A program made the translations under genes and the position numbers. The notes below the pieces were generated by a model, which searched no databases, was not told the origin of the DNA, and saw nothing but the letters and a program-made list of their open reading frames with translations. Below, one piece after another: positions 1 through 7,657 of a DNA stretch of 22,312 nt (position 1 is its first letter; each line of letters starts with the position of its first letter). The stretch is from an uncultured Eubacteriales bacterium (GTDB lineage: Bacteria > Bacillota > Clostridia > Oscillospirales > Acutalibacteraceae). The stretch spans positions 1 to 22,312 of the forward strand of contig CAKSDA010000014.1 of assembly GCA_934444895.1 (NCBI GenBank), given 5' to 3'.

Positions 1-254
1 GACTTAAGACCATGTTCCATTGCAGCCTTTGCAGCTGTTTCCGCAGCACTCTGTGCGGCAAATGGAGTGGACTTTCTTGAACCTCTGAAACCGAGTTCGC
101 CTGCAGAAGCCCACGATAAAGCATTACCCTGTACATCGGTAATGGTTACAATCGTGTTGTTGAAGGTTGACTGGATATGGGCAGAACCACGCTCAATATT
201 TTTTTTGTCGCGACGTCTGCGGGTTGCAACTGTCTTTTTGCCCTTAGTAGCCAT
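1..254 (-). CDS. rpsK: 30S ribosomal protein S11 (uS11), 3' part cut off by window edge
   Basis: This frame starts at an ATG preceded by GGAGG with a 9-nt spacer and runs without a stop off the left edge, so 84 complete residues are visible. The protein begins MATKGKKTVATRRRR and contains the S11 hallmarks: a basic N-terminus, HIQSTFNNTIVTITD at about residues 26-40, and GFRGSRKSTPFAAQ at about 55-68. S11 sits on the 30S platform near the 3' end of 16S rRNA and the mRNA exit. It follows rpsM by 18 nt in the alpha-operon part of the cluster. The frame is intact as far as it can be seen; the remaining third lies outside the window, where rpsD, rpoA and rplQ would be expected to follow (inference). 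Confidence 0.97.
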   Translation of the reverse strand, partial: MATKGKKTVATRRRRDKKNIERGSAHIQSTFNNTIVTITDVQGNALSWASAGELGFRGSRKSTPFAAQSAAETAAKAAMEHGLK

Positions 255-272
255 ATTTTATCTCCTCCCCGC

Positions 273-641
273 TTACTTCTTCTTGTTTGCTATCGTCTTT
301 TTAGGACCCTTGCGTGTACGAGCATTTGTTTTTGAACGCTGTCCGCGAACCGGAAGTCCTTTGCGATGACGAATTCCACGATAGCTGCCAATTTCAATAA
401 GTCTTTTAATATCAAATGCGATTGAGCGACGACGGTCGCCTTCAACTTCAAGGTGTTTATCAATATACTCACGAAGTTTTGAAACGTCGTCCTCTGTTAA
501 ATCCTTTACGCGGGTATCAGGATTAACTCCTGTTTCCGCAAGGATCTTTTTAGATGTTGTAAGACCGATTCCGAAAATATAAGTAAGTCCGATTTCTACT
601 CTCTTCTCTCTCGGAAGATCAACACCGGCAATACGTGCCAT
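273..641 (-). CDS. rpsM: 30S ribosomal protein S13 (uS13)
   Basis: This is a 122-residue protein of normal family length. It starts MARIAGVDLPREKRVEIGLTY and carries the helix-two-turn-helix region GIGLTTSKKILAETG near residues 25-40 and the SYRGIRHRKGLPVRGQRS block near 87-104. The strongly basic C-terminal tail (ending KKTIANKKK) is the part that in known ribosomes reaches the P-site tRNA. S13 forms intersubunit bridges from the 30S head. It lies between rpmJ (35-nt gap) and rpsK, the standard Firmicute order. Confidence 0.98.
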   Translation of the reverse strand: MARIAGVDLPREKRVEIGLTYIFGIGLTTSKKILAETGVNPDTRVKDLTEDDVSKLREYIDKHLEVEGDRRRSIAFDIKRLIEIGSYRGIRHRKGLPVRGQRSKTNARTRKGPKKTIANKKK

Positions 642-676
642 TTATCAATGCACCTCACATTCATTTTAGCGCAGGA

Positions 677-790
677 TTATCCCTGGCGCTGCTTGTGCTT
701 AGGATTTTCACAGATAACCATTACTTTTCCCTTGCGCTTAATTATCTTGCATTTTTCACAAATTTTCTTTACAGAAGGTCTAACTTTCAT
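677..790 (-). CDS. rpmJ: 50S ribosomal protein L36 (bL36), zinc-binding form
   Basis: This is a short frame of 37 codons plus TAA, read directly from the sequence between infA and rpsM. The product begins MKVRPSVKKICEKCK and ends PKHKQRQG. Cys11, Cys14, Cys27 and His32 form the C-x2-C-x12-C-x4-H zinc ribbon of the 'C+' version of L36. GGGAGG precedes the ATG with a spacer of about 10 nt. L36 is the smallest 50S protein and helps fold 23S rRNA. Gene order infA-rpmJ-rpsM and the full set of zinc ligands make the call secure. Confidence 0.97.
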   Translation of the reverse strand: MKVRPSVKKICEKCKIIKRKGKVMVICENPKHKQRQG

Positions 791-820
791 TAGGATTTTG
801 CCTCCCTTTCATACTAAACC

Positions 821-1039
821 TTACTTAGAACGCCATGTTATGCGTCCTCTGGTTAAATCATACGGCGACATTTCAACAGTAACCTTATCTCCTGGGAGAA
901 TACGAATAAAGTTCATTCTAAGCTTACCTGAAATGTGAGCCAAAATAGTGTGTCCGCCCTGAATTTCAACTTTAAACATCGCGTTAGGCATTGCTTCCAG
1001 AACGGTGCCCTCAATTTCAATCATATCTTCCTTAGACAT
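821..1039 (-). CDS. infA: Translation initiation factor IF-1
   Basis: This is a 72-residue, single S1/OB-fold protein with the family signature: MSKEDMIEIEGTVLEAMPN at the start, FKVEIQGGHTILAHISGKLR near residues 22-41, and an ending in PYDLTRGRITWRSK. IF-1 binds the 30S A-site and cooperates with IF-2 and IF-3 during initiation. A G-rich site (GAGGGGG) lies 7 nt before the ATG. The KOW-protein stop codon is 1 nt upstream of the start, so the two genes are probably translationally coupled. Length and sequence are ordinary. Confidence 0.98.
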   Translation of the reverse strand: MSKEDMIEIEGTVLEAMPNAMFKVEIQGGHTILAHISGKLRMNFIRILPGDKVTVEMSPYDLTRGRITWRSK

Positions 1040-1040
1040 T

Positions 1041-1301
1041 TTAATGCCCCCTCTCAGAATTCGTTTTGTTTTTTAAAAACTCATTTAATGCAGAACGAAC
1101 CGAACGATTTGACCTTAAACAGTTTGGATCAAAAACATGATTTGTACTGCTCAGATGCTTTGGATTTTTGCGCTTTGGATTTGAAAGCGGTCGTTCTTTA
1201 CCGTCTACTACAAAAACATAACCGTCACAGATTTTAAATACAATTAAAAATCTGTTTTTGTCTCTGCCTGATTTTGAATACACAACCTGACCAATTTTCA
1301 T
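1041..1301 (-). CDS. KOW-domain RNA-binding protein of the map-infA interval
   Basis: This is an 86-residue basic protein. The N-terminal half (MKIGQVVYSKSGRDKNRFLIV, then a Val-rich strand and DGKERPLSNPKRKNPKHLSSTN) matches the KOW/L14e-like fold of small Firmicute RNA-binding proteins encoded between map and infA; B. subtilis has a comparable gene at this place. KOW domains bind RNA in ribosomal proteins and NusG-type factors. The C-terminal 35 residues are rich in Asn, Arg, Lys and Ser and look less conserved. It starts 11 nt after the map stop and ends 1 nt before infA. The exact role is unknown; a ribosome or rRNA partner is inference from the domain and location. Confidence 0.85.
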   Translation of the reverse strand: MKIGQVVYSKSGRDKNRFLIVFKICDGYVFVVDGKERPLSNPKRKNPKHLSSTNHVFDPNCLRSNRSVRSALNEFLKNKTNSERGH

Positions 1302-1312
1302 AACCTTAACCT

Positions 1313-2065
1313 CTAATCAGCTATTGTCATGATTTGCGGGCCATCCGGCGTAATTGCCACTGTGTGTTCAAAATGTGCCGATAAAGAATTATCCAAAGTT
1401 ACTACCGTCCATTCGTCCGACAGAGTACGCACCCCTGCCTTGCCCATGTTTATCATGGGTTCAATAGCCAGTGTCATACCCGTAACCAAACGAATTCCCC
1501 TTCCGGGCATTCCGAAATTGGGAACTTCGGGCGCTTCATGCAGGCTGGTTCCAACCCCATGTCCGACAAATTGCCGAACAACGGAAAAACCGTTTGCCTC
1601 AACATACGATTGCACTGCGTTTGATATATCTCCGATTCTGCCGCCGTGACGCGCCATTTTTATGCCTTCGTAAAGGCTTTCTTTTGTCACATCCATCAGC
1701 CGCTTTGCTTCAGGCGAAATATCGCCTACCGCAAAAGTGGCGGCATTATCTCCATGATACCCCTCAAAAACGGCTCCAAGGTCAACGCTGACAATATCGC
1801 CCTCTTTAAGTTTACGCTTTGCATTCGGTATGCCGTGAATTACCTCATTATTTATGGAAATGCAGGCCGTTGCCGGAAAACCGTTATAATTTTTAAAGTT
1901 CGGTTTTGCACCTTCACTCAAAATATACTTTTCTGCCAAATTATCAAGTTCGGCAGTTGATATTCCCGGCTCAATAGCGCTGCCTACCAACTTAAGTGCT
2001 CCGGCCGAAATTCTGCAAGCTTCACGCATAATTTTAAGCTCGCGGCCGGTTTTAAGAATTATCAT
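1313..2065 (-). CDS. map: Type I methionine aminopeptidase
   Basis: This 250-residue enzyme removes the N-terminal Met from nascent proteins after deformylation. All expected active-site residues are visible: His77 in NNEVIHGIP, metal ligands Asp95 and Asp106 (VDLGAVFEGYHGDN), His169 (VGHGVG), His176, Glu202 (AIEPM) and Glu233 (FEH). It has the short N-terminus of type Ia without an SH3-binding or zinc-finger extension. The start lies 3 nt after the adk stop with only a weak G-rich site upstream, which suggests translational coupling. Its place after secY-adk is standard in Firmicutes and links N-terminal processing to ribosome supply. Confidence 0.98.
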   Translation of the reverse strand: MIILKTGRELKIMREACRISAGALKLVGSAIEPGISTAELDNLAEKYILSEGAKPNFKNYNGFPATACISINNEVIHGIPNAKRKLKEGDIVSVDLGAVFEGYHGDNAATFAVGDISPEAKRLMDVTKESLYEGIKMARHGGRIGDISNAVQSYVEANGFSVVRQFVGHGVGTSLHEAPEVPNFGMPGRGIRLVTGMTLAIEPMINMGKAGVRTLSDEWTVVTLDNSLSAHFEHTVAITPDGPQIMTIAD

Positions 2066-2068
2066 ATG

Positions 2069-2701
2069 CTATATACCCAGTGCACGGAAAACCAAAGCTG
2101 TGGTATCGGAAAGTTCTTCCTGACCTTCCACAATTTTAAGTTTGCCGTTCTTTTTATAATATCCCTTAAGCGGTTCGCTTTGTTCATGATAAACATTAAG
2201 GCGATCAAGCACCGTCTCCGGAGCGTCGTCCTTACGACACACAAGTGAACCTCCGCAAGAATCGCAAATACCGTCTGTTTTCGGTTTTTTGAATTCTGTG
2301 TGATAGCTGGCGCCGCATTTTTCACAAACGCGTCTGCCTGACATTCTTTTAACTATTTTTTCATCCGCAACCTCTATTGACAAAACCGCGTCTATATCAA
2401 CGCCCATATTGTCAAGAGCTTCAGCCTGCGGAATGGTGCGCGGAAAACCATCTAAAATAAACCCTTTTTTACAGTCGTCCGCTGCAAGTCTTTCCTTTAT
2501 GATTCCTATAACAACCTCATCAGGAACCAGCTTTCCGGCATCGACAAACGATTTTGCCTTTGCTCCCATTTCCGTACCGTTCTTCATGGCCTCGCGGATC
2601 ATGTTTCCGGTGGAAATTGTAGGAATAGAAAGCTTTTCACAAATAAGCTCTGCCTGGGTGCCTTTACCGGCACCGGGTGCACCTAAAAGAATTAATTTCA
2701 T
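2069..2701 (-). CDS. adk: Adenylate kinase, zinc-LID type
   Basis: This 210-residue enzyme interconverts ATP + AMP and 2 ADP in the cytosol. The P-loop GAPGAGKGTQ covers residues 7-16, the AMP-site motif DGFPRT lies at 84-89, and the long LID holds Cys126, Cys129, Cys146 and Cys149, the structural zinc site typical of Gram-positive adenylate kinases. A GGAG-type site (AGGAGAAAAAGT) lies 7-8 nt before the ATG. It sits 14 nt after the secY stop and is followed by map, the usual spc-operon order. Confidence 0.98.
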   Translation of the reverse strand: MKLILLGAPGAGKGTQAELICEKLSIPTISTGNMIREAMKNGTEMGAKAKSFVDAGKLVPDEVVIGIIKERLAADDCKKGFILDGFPRTIPQAEALDNMGVDIDAVLSIEVADEKIVKRMSGRRVCEKCGASYHTEFKKPKTDGICDSCGGSLVCRKDDAPETVLDRLNVYHEQSEPLKGYYKKNGKLKIVEGQEELSDTTALVFRALGI

Positions 2702-2715
2702 ACTTTTTCTCCTAT

Positions 2716-4002
2716 TTAATCTAAAAAGCCCTTATAGTGACGCATCATCATTTGAGATTCAAGATTCTGAACAGTATCAAGCGCAACGCCTACCATAATG
2801 AGTATTGAAGTACCGCCTATGGAGATGTTTATTCCGCCAAGGCTTCCTACTAAAATCGGAAGTATTGCGATAAGGCTTAAGAACAAAGCGCCTAAAAGTG
2901 TTATTCTTGACAAAATTTTCGAAATGAAATCAGATGTTGCCTTGCCGGGACGAATACCCGGTATTGCTCCGCCGTTTTTGCGCAAATTGTTTGCCATTTC
3001 AATAGGATTGTATTGAATGGTTGTGTAGAAATACGCAAATGCGATGATTAAAAGAAAATAAAGTATTGCATAAAATGTTCCTCTTACACTGAACAAATCC
3101 AAGAATTTATAAAGTGAAGTACCTTCTTTTACAAGGAAGTTGAAGGACAACAGAATTGTCGGAACCATAAGAATTGAGCTGGCAAAAATTATTGGCATAA
3201 CGCCGCCCAGGTTTACCTTGATCGGTATGTGAGTATTCTGCCCGCCGTATTGTTTATTACCAACTACTCGTTTTGCATATTGAATCGGAATTTTGCGTTC
3301 TGCGTTTGTCATCCAAACGATGAAAACCACAACTGCAAGGAAAGCCAAAACAATACCGATTACATAGAACTTACTTGCGGTGCTGATTTTCCAGTTACCA
3401 ACAAGGGTTGCAAAGGCTGTAGGACCGCGTGATATAATACCTGCAAAAAGCAAAATGGAAATACCGTTTCCAATACCCTTTACATCTATCTGCTCACCAA
3501 GCCACATAACCAGTGCTGATCCTGCTGTTAAACAAAGGACAATTACAAATGCTGCAAAAACCATTGTTCCGCCGGAAACACCGAGGCAGTTATTATTCTT
3601 CAGATAGAAGAAATAAGCTACGCCCTGGATAAGTGCCAAAAATATGGTCATATAACGAGTATATCTTGCCAGTGTCTTTCTGCCCTCTTCACCTTGATTT
3701 GCAAGGCGCTCAAGAGGTTTAATTGCTACAGAAAGTAACTGCATTATAATTGAAGAGTTGATATACGGTGTAACCGACATTGCAAAAATTGCACCGTAAT
3801 CAAGTCCGCCGCCCGTAAGAATTGACAAATAGCTGAAAAGCTGGTTAGAGCTTGACTCAGCAGCCTGTCTTACCGTTGCCGGATCTACAAACGGAACCGG
3901 AATAACCGAACCAATGCGAAAAACAATAATGATGAAAAATGTGAAAAGAATCTTTTTGCGAATTTCAGGGATTTTCCAAGAATTTTTAATCGTTTCCAGC
4001 AT
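2716..4002 (-). CDS. secY: Protein translocase subunit SecY
   Basis: This is a 428-residue polytopic membrane protein, the channel subunit of the SecYEG translocon. It begins MLETIKNSWKIPEIRKKILFT, followed by a first membrane helix (FFIIIVFRIGSVIPVPFVD) and about ten hydrophobic segments. Family markers include GVTPYINSSI-like text (SVTPYINSSIIMQLL), GNGISILLFAGI, a cytosolic loop with RKIPIQYAKRVVG near residue 235 and NLRKNGGAIPGIRPG near 340. The GAGGTG ribosome site lies inside the end of rplO, and the start is 1 nt from the rplO stop. Length is normal. Confidence 0.98.
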   Translation of the reverse strand: MLETIKNSWKIPEIRKKILFTFFIIIVFRIGSVIPVPFVDPATVRQAAESSSNQLFSYLSILTGGGLDYGAIFAMSVTPYINSSIIMQLLSVAIKPLERLANQGEEGRKTLARYTRYMTIFLALIQGVAYFFYLKNNNCLGVSGGTMVFAAFVIVLCLTAGSALVMWLGEQIDVKGIGNGISILLFAGIISRGPTAFATLVGNWKISTASKFYVIGIVLAFLAVVVFIVWMTNAERKIPIQYAKRVVGNKQYGGQNTHIPIKVNLGGVMPIIFASSILMVPTILLSFNFLVKEGTSLYKFLDLFSVRGTFYAILYFLLIIAFAYFYTTIQYNPIEMANNLRKNGGAIPGIRPGKATSDFISKILSRITLLGALFLSLIAILPILVGSLGGINISIGGTSILIMVGVALDTVQNLESQMMMRHYKGFLD

Positions 4003-4003
4003 A

Positions 4004-4444
4004 TTAGTTCACCTCGGTCTTCCCGCCGGCAGCCTCAATTTTTGCTTTTGCGCTTTCTGAGAATGCTGCTGCTTTAACAGTTAAAGCTTTAGTAAGCTCG
4101 CCGTTTCCCAAAATCTTAACGCCGTTGTTTATCTTTTTAACAATGCCCTTTGCCTTTAATGCGTCTGCATCAACAACAGACTTATCATCAAACACCTCTA
4201 ATGCCGAAACATTAATCGATACGGGCTTTGCCGCAAAAATGTTGTTAAATCCACGCTTAGGCAGACGTCTCTGGAGAGGCATCTGACCTCCTTCAAATCC
4301 CGGACGCATGCCATGACCTGAACGGGCCTTTTGTCCCTTATGTCCCTTTCCGGCGGTTTTGCCATTGCCGGAACCATGTCCTCTGCCGATACGCTTTACA
4401 TCCCTGCTTGAGCCGGGAGCCGGTGAAAGTTCATGAATTTTCAT
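4004..4444 (-). CDS. rplO: 50S ribosomal protein L15 (uL15)
   Basis: The chosen ATG (position 4444) gives a 146-residue product starting MKIHELSPAPGSSRDVKRIGR, the normal L15 N-terminus, with GGAGG 8 nt upstream. An in-frame GTG three codons earlier overlaps that site and is rejected. The glycine- and basic-rich arm (GRGHGSGNGKTAGKGHKGQKAR) near residues 20-42 threads into 23S rRNA in known structures. L15 is a late-assembly 50S protein. It sits between rpmD and secY as usual. Confidence 0.98.
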   Translation of the reverse strand: MKIHELSPAPGSSRDVKRIGRGHGSGNGKTAGKGHKGQKARSGHGMRPGFEGGQMPLQRRLPKRGFNNIFAAKPVSINVSALEVFDDKSVVDADALKAKGIVKKINNGVKILGNGELTKALTVKAAAFSESAKAKIEAAGGKTEVN

Positions 4445-4462
4445 AATACGCACCTCCTTAGC

Positions 4463-4660
4463 TTACGCTTTTGTTACCTCTACGAGGTGGTTAATCTTCT
4501 TTACTTTACCAAGTGTCTGTGCATTATCAGGTTGAACAGTTGAATCTCCAACCTTCTTAAGTCCCAAAGACTTGGCGGTTAAAATCTGATCCTCTTTGCA
4601 GCCAATCAGACTTTTTACTAATTTAATGTTAAGGCCGGCAGCCTTTTTTCTTGTAGCCAT
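4463..4660 (-). CDS. rpmD: 50S ribosomal protein L30 (uL30)
   Basis: This is a 65-residue protein with the L30 pattern: LNIKLVKSLIGCKEDQ, then LGLKKVGDSTVQPDNAQTLG and a final KKINHLVEV strand. It is slightly longer at the N-terminus (MATRKKAAG) than the shortest bacterial forms. L30 sits on the 50S surface near 5S rRNA and is missing from some bacterial lineages, so its presence between rpsE and rplO is informative. It starts about 15 nt after rpsE behind a GGGGGA-type site. Confidence 0.96.
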   Translation of the reverse strand: MATRKKAAGLNIKLVKSLIGCKEDQILTAKSLGLKKVGDSTVQPDNAQTLGKVKKINHLVEVTKA

Positions 4661-4675
4661 AATGCTGTCTCCCCC

Positions 4676-5179
4676 TTAACCTATAATTTCCTTAACCGAC
4701 TTACCGCGTACTGCAGCAACCTCTTCGGCGCTTCTTAAAGAAGCAAGACCTGAAACGGTGGCGCGTACAACATTGCAAGGGTTATTGGAACGCAGTGCTT
4801 TTGTTCTGATATCTCTGATACCTACAGTCTCCAAAACTGCACGAACCGGACCGCCGGCTATAACACCGGTACCGGGAGCGGCAGGTTTAAGCAACACTCT
4901 GCCGGCGCCGAAAGCACCTATTACTTCATGCGGAATTGTTGTTCCCTTAAGAGAAACCTTAATAAGATTTTTCTTTGCATCCTCAATTCCTTTACGGATT
5001 GCATCCGGAACTTCTCCGGCCTTTCCGAGACCGTAACCAACTATACCATTACCGTCTCCTACAACCACTAAAGCCGAAAACTTCATAATGCGTCCGCCTT
5101 TAACAGTTTTAGAAACACGGTTAATAGCAACTACACGCTCTTTTAAATCTAATGTCGTAGCATCAATACCAATAGCCAA
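4676..5179 (-). CDS. rpsE: 30S ribosomal protein S5 (uS5)
   Basis: This is a 167-residue protein with the two S5 domains. The N-terminal dsRNA-binding-like part has LKERVVAINRVSKTVKGGR at about residues 12-30, including the mobile loop linked in other bacteria to ram and spectinomycin phenotypes. The C-terminal part holds PAAPGTGVIAGGPVRAVLE near 98-116. S5 lies at the mRNA entry side of the 30S and affects decoding accuracy. A GGAGG site lies upstream and the gap from rplR is 18 nt. Nothing is unusual. Confidence 0.98.
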   Translation of the reverse strand: MAIGIDATTLDLKERVVAINRVSKTVKGGRIMKFSALVVVGDGNGIVGYGLGKAGEVPDAIRKGIEDAKKNLIKVSLKGTTIPHEVIGAFGAGRVLLKPAAPGTGVIAGGPVRAVLETVGIRDIRTKALRSNNPCNVVRATVSGLASLRSAEEVAAVRGKSVKEIIG

Positions 5180-5197
5180 AGTTTACTCCTCCTTCTT

Positions 5198-5557
5198 TTA
5201 GAACTCGAGTCCGCCCTCACGGGCACCTTCGGCAAGCTCTTTGACACGTCCGTGATAAATATATCCGCCACGGTCAAATACAACTTCTTTGATACCCTTA
5301 TCAATTGCTCTTTTTGCAATTAACAAACCTATTTTGCGTGCTTCCTCTTTGTTGCCCTTGCTACCTTCAAATTCCTTCTCGGTAGTAGAAGCGGCAGAGA
5401 GGGTTACGCCCTTTTCGTCATCAATAAGCTGGGCGTAAATATTGCTGCTGGAGCGGAACACACAAAGACGGGGACATTCTGCTGTGCCGTTGATCTTGCC
5501 ACGAACTCGCTTATGGCGATTAAGACGTGCTTTATTGCTGTCTGTCTTTTTAACCAT
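5198..5557 (-). CDS. rplR: 50S ribosomal protein L18 (uL18)
   Basis: This is a 119-residue protein with a basic N-terminus (NKARLNRHKRVRGKINGTAECPRL) and the C-terminal FDRGGYIYHGRVKELAEGAREGGLEF block, the strongest L18 signature. L18 binds 5S rRNA with L5 and joins it to the central protuberance. It starts 18 nt after rplF behind GGAG and precedes rpsE, the canonical spc order. Length is normal for the family. Confidence 0.98.
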   Translation of the reverse strand: MVKKTDSNKARLNRHKRVRGKINGTAECPRLCVFRSSSNIYAQLIDDEKGVTLSAASTTEKEFEGSKGNKEEARKIGLLIAKRAIDKGIKEVVFDRGGYIYHGRVKELAEGAREGGLEF

Positions 5558-5575
5558 TTTTTGTTCTCTCCTTTA

Positions 5576-6124
5576 CTATCCCTTTGCGCCCTTACCGGCT
5601 TTACCTTCTTTGCGACGAATGTGCTCATCGGCGTACTTAATTCCTTTGCCTTTATATGGCTCTGGAGGACGCTTCTCACGAACTTCTGCCGCAAATTGTC
5701 CAACCTTCTGCTTATCGGGACCTGATATTACGATTTTGTTCGGATTCGGAACATCAATAGTAATTCCATCGGTTTCTGAAACAACAACCTGATGTGAAAA
5801 ACCTAAGCTCATTACCAAATCCTTACCCTGCTTATTTACATGGTAACCTACGCCGTTTACTTCCAATTCTTTGGAAAATCCGTTTGTAACACCTTCAACC
5901 ATATTGGCAATAAGTGTGCGTGTAAGTCCATGTAATGAACGATGTTCTTTATCGTCGCTCGGACGCTTAACAATAATCTCATTACCTTCTACAGAAATTG
6001 CCATATCCTTGTTAAAGCTGTTTACCAAGGTTCCCTTTGGACCCTTGACCGTAACTTCGTTTCCGTTTAATTTAACTTCAACGCCGGCAGGGATTGTAAT
6101 AGGTTTATTTCCTATTCTTGACAT
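5576..6124 (-). CDS. rplF: 50S ribosomal protein L6 (uL6)
   Basis: This is a 182-residue protein with the duplicated L6 fold. Repeat 1 starts MSRIGNKPITIPAGVEV and includes GPKGTL. Repeat 2 is followed by the signature RPPEPYKGKGIKY at about residues 152-164. L6 binds near the sarcin-ricin loop, close to the factor-binding site. The C-terminus is rich in Lys and Gly (RRKEGKAGKGAKG). It starts 14 nt after rpsH behind AGGAGG. Confidence 0.98.
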   Translation of the reverse strand: MSRIGNKPITIPAGVEVKLNGNEVTVKGPKGTLVNSFNKDMAISVEGNEIIVKRPSDDKEHRSLHGLTRTLIANMVEGVTNGFSKELEVNGVGYHVNKQGKDLVMSLGFSHQVVVSETDGITIDVPNPNKIVISGPDKQKVGQFAAEVREKRPPEPYKGKGIKYADEHIRRKEGKAGKGAKG

Positions 6125-6138
6125 TTTACTGCACCTCC

Positions 6139-6537
6139 TTACCAGACGAAAGCAAGTACCTCGCCACCAACATTGTTAGCGCGAGCCTGCTTATCTGTCA
6201 TGATACCCTTAGAGGTGGAGAGAATTGCTATACCAAGGCCTTTCATTACCTTTGGCATATCCTCTACGCCGGAATAGATGCGCAGACCGGGCTTAGAAAT
6301 TCTTCTGAGTCCCTTTATAACCTGCGTCTTGTTAGGACCATATTTGAGTGTAACATGAATATTGCCCTGTTTTCCATCCTCGATTACCTGAAATCCGCTG
6401 ATATAACCTTCGTCAAGTAAAATCTGGGCGATTGCCTTCTTTACATTTGAAGCCGGAATATCAACCGAATCATGTTTTGCCGAACTTGCATTACGAATTC
6501 TCGTAATCATATCAGCTATTGTATCGGTGATTTGCAT
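6139..6537 (-). CDS. rpsH: 30S ribosomal protein S8 (uS8)
   Basis: This is a 132-residue protein that begins MQITDTIADMITRIRNASSA and ends with the family's C-terminal motif region (STSKGIMTDKQARANNVGGEVLAFVW). S8 binds helix 21 of 16S rRNA early in 30S assembly; in E. coli it also represses translation of the spc operon from a site near rplE. I see no obvious 16S-like mimic here by eye. It follows rpsZ by 27 nt, with an AGGAGG site before the ATG. Confidence 0.98.
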   Translation of the reverse strand: MQITDTIADMITRIRNASSAKHDSVDIPASNVKKAIAQILLDEGYISGFQVIEDGKQGNIHVTLKYGPNKTQVIKGLRRISKPGLRIYSGVEDMPKVMKGLGIAILSTSKGIMTDKQARANNVGGEVLAFVW

Positions 6538-6564
6538 ACCGTCAACCTCCTTTACTTTGCTGGT

Positions 6565-6750
6565 TTACCAGCTGGCCTTCTTCACACCAGGAATTTCACC
6601 CTTATATGCTAACTCTCTGAAGCATATACGGCAAATGCCATATTTGCGAAGATAAGCATGGGGGCGACCACAAATTTTGCAGCGATTATAACTTCTTGTA
6701 GAAAATTTTGCAGGTCTGGCCTGTTTTATTTTCATAGATGTCTTAGCCAT
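6565..6750 (-). CDS. rpsZ: 30S ribosomal protein S14 type Z (uS14, zinc form)
   Basis: This is a 61-residue S14 of the short, zinc-binding class. Cys24-x2-Cys27 and Cys40-x2-Cys43 form the ribbon, and the C-terminus reads IPGVKKASW, the standard ending. S14 assembles late into the 30S head. Many Firmicutes also keep a longer zinc-free paralogue expressed under zinc limitation; none is in this window. It starts 12 nt after rplE. The gene is sometimes labelled rpsN. Confidence 0.98.
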   Translation of the reverse strand: MAKTSMKIKQARPAKFSTRSYNRCKICGRPHAYLRKYGICRICFRELAYKGEIPGVKKASW

Positions 6751-6762
6751 AATTCCTTCTCC

Positions 6763-7302
6763 TTATTTCGCAAACGGGGCTCCCATAAGATCTAACATCT
6801 CACGGGCTTCCTCGTCGGTATTTGCGGTAGTAACAAATATAATGTCCATACCTCTTACCTTGTCTATCTTATCAAACTCTATTTCAGGGAAAATAAGCTG
6901 TTCTTTAATGCCCATGGAATAATTTCCGCGGCCATCAAAAGAATTCGGATTAATTCCTCTGAAATCCCTTACACGGGGCAGAGCCGTATTGAAAAGTCTG
7001 TCAATGAACTCATACATTCTGTCGCCGCGAAGCGTAACCTTTACGCCTATCGGCATTCCTTCACGAAGTTTAAAGTTCGCAACAGATTTCTTTGCTCTGC
7101 AAACAATAGGTCTCTGACCGGTTATTTTGCTCAAATCTTCCATTATTGCATCAATAACCTTAGAGTTTTCTTTTGCTTCACCGCAACCCACGTTGATTAC
7201 AACCTTATCGAGCTTAGGAATCTGCATGATGCTCTTGTAGTTGAACTTTTTCATCAGCGCAGGAGCGACATTTGCTTTATAATCGTCCTTTAGCCTTGCC
7301 AT
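6763..7302 (-). CDS. rplE: 50S ribosomal protein L5 (uL5)
   Basis: This is a 179-residue protein of standard length. Markers are MQIPKLDKVVINVGCGEA near residues 26-43, GQRPIVCRAKKSVANFKLREG near 62-82, and LPRVRDFRGINPNSFDGRGNYSMGI near 109-133. L5 carries 5S rRNA into the central protuberance and contacts the P-site tRNA. A GGAGG site lies 6 nt before the ATG and the gap from rplX is 16 nt. Confidence 0.98.
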   Translation of the reverse strand: MARLKDDYKANVAPALMKKFNYKSIMQIPKLDKVVINVGCGEAKENSKVIDAIMEDLSKITGQRPIVCRAKKSVANFKLREGMPIGVKVTLRGDRMYEFIDRLFNTALPRVRDFRGINPNSFDGRGNYSMGIKEQLIFPEIEFDKIDKVRGMDIIFVTTANTDEEAREMLDLMGAPFAK

Positions 7303-7318
7303 GTCATTTCCTCCCTAC

Positions 7319-7642
7319 TCAAAAGGTTTCTTTGCAATGTTTGCATATTCGGTCTTTTTTACCGTCGGAATATATCTTGTGAGCTACACGCGTCGGTTTG
7401 TTGCATTTAGGACAAACCAACATAACTTTTGAAGCGTGAATAGCACTCTCTGTTTTAATAATTCCTGAAGGATCTCCGGCTTTGCGCGGTTTAACATGCT
7501 TTGAAACAATATTTAAGCCTTCCACAATAACCTTTTCTTCCTTGGGGCTTACCGCAAGAACCTTACCGGTCTTACCGCGATATTTGCTGTTTCCGGTTAA
7601 TAATACAACTGTATCACCGGTTTTTACATGAATCTTATTCAT
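7319..7642 (-). CDS. rplX: 50S ribosomal protein L24 (uL24) with intact C-terminal zinc ribbon
   Basis: This is a 107-residue KOW protein starting MNKIHVKTGDTVVLLTGNSKYRGKTG and continuing to HVKPRKAGDPSGI. L24 is an assembly initiator at the tunnel exit. The C-terminus has two CxxC pairs (Cys77/Cys80 and Cys100/Cys103) spaced like a treble-clef or zinc-ribbon element; many bacterial L24 proteins keep only one or neither pair. The frame begins 15 nt after rplN behind a GGAGG site. Confidence 0.98.
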   Translation of the reverse strand: MNKIHVKTGDTVVLLTGNSKYRGKTGKVLAVSPKEEKVIVEGLNIVSKHVKPRKAGDPSGIIKTESAIHASKVMLVCPKCNKPTRVAHKIYSDGKKDRICKHCKETF

Positions 7643-7657
7643 TCATCCAACCTCCCA

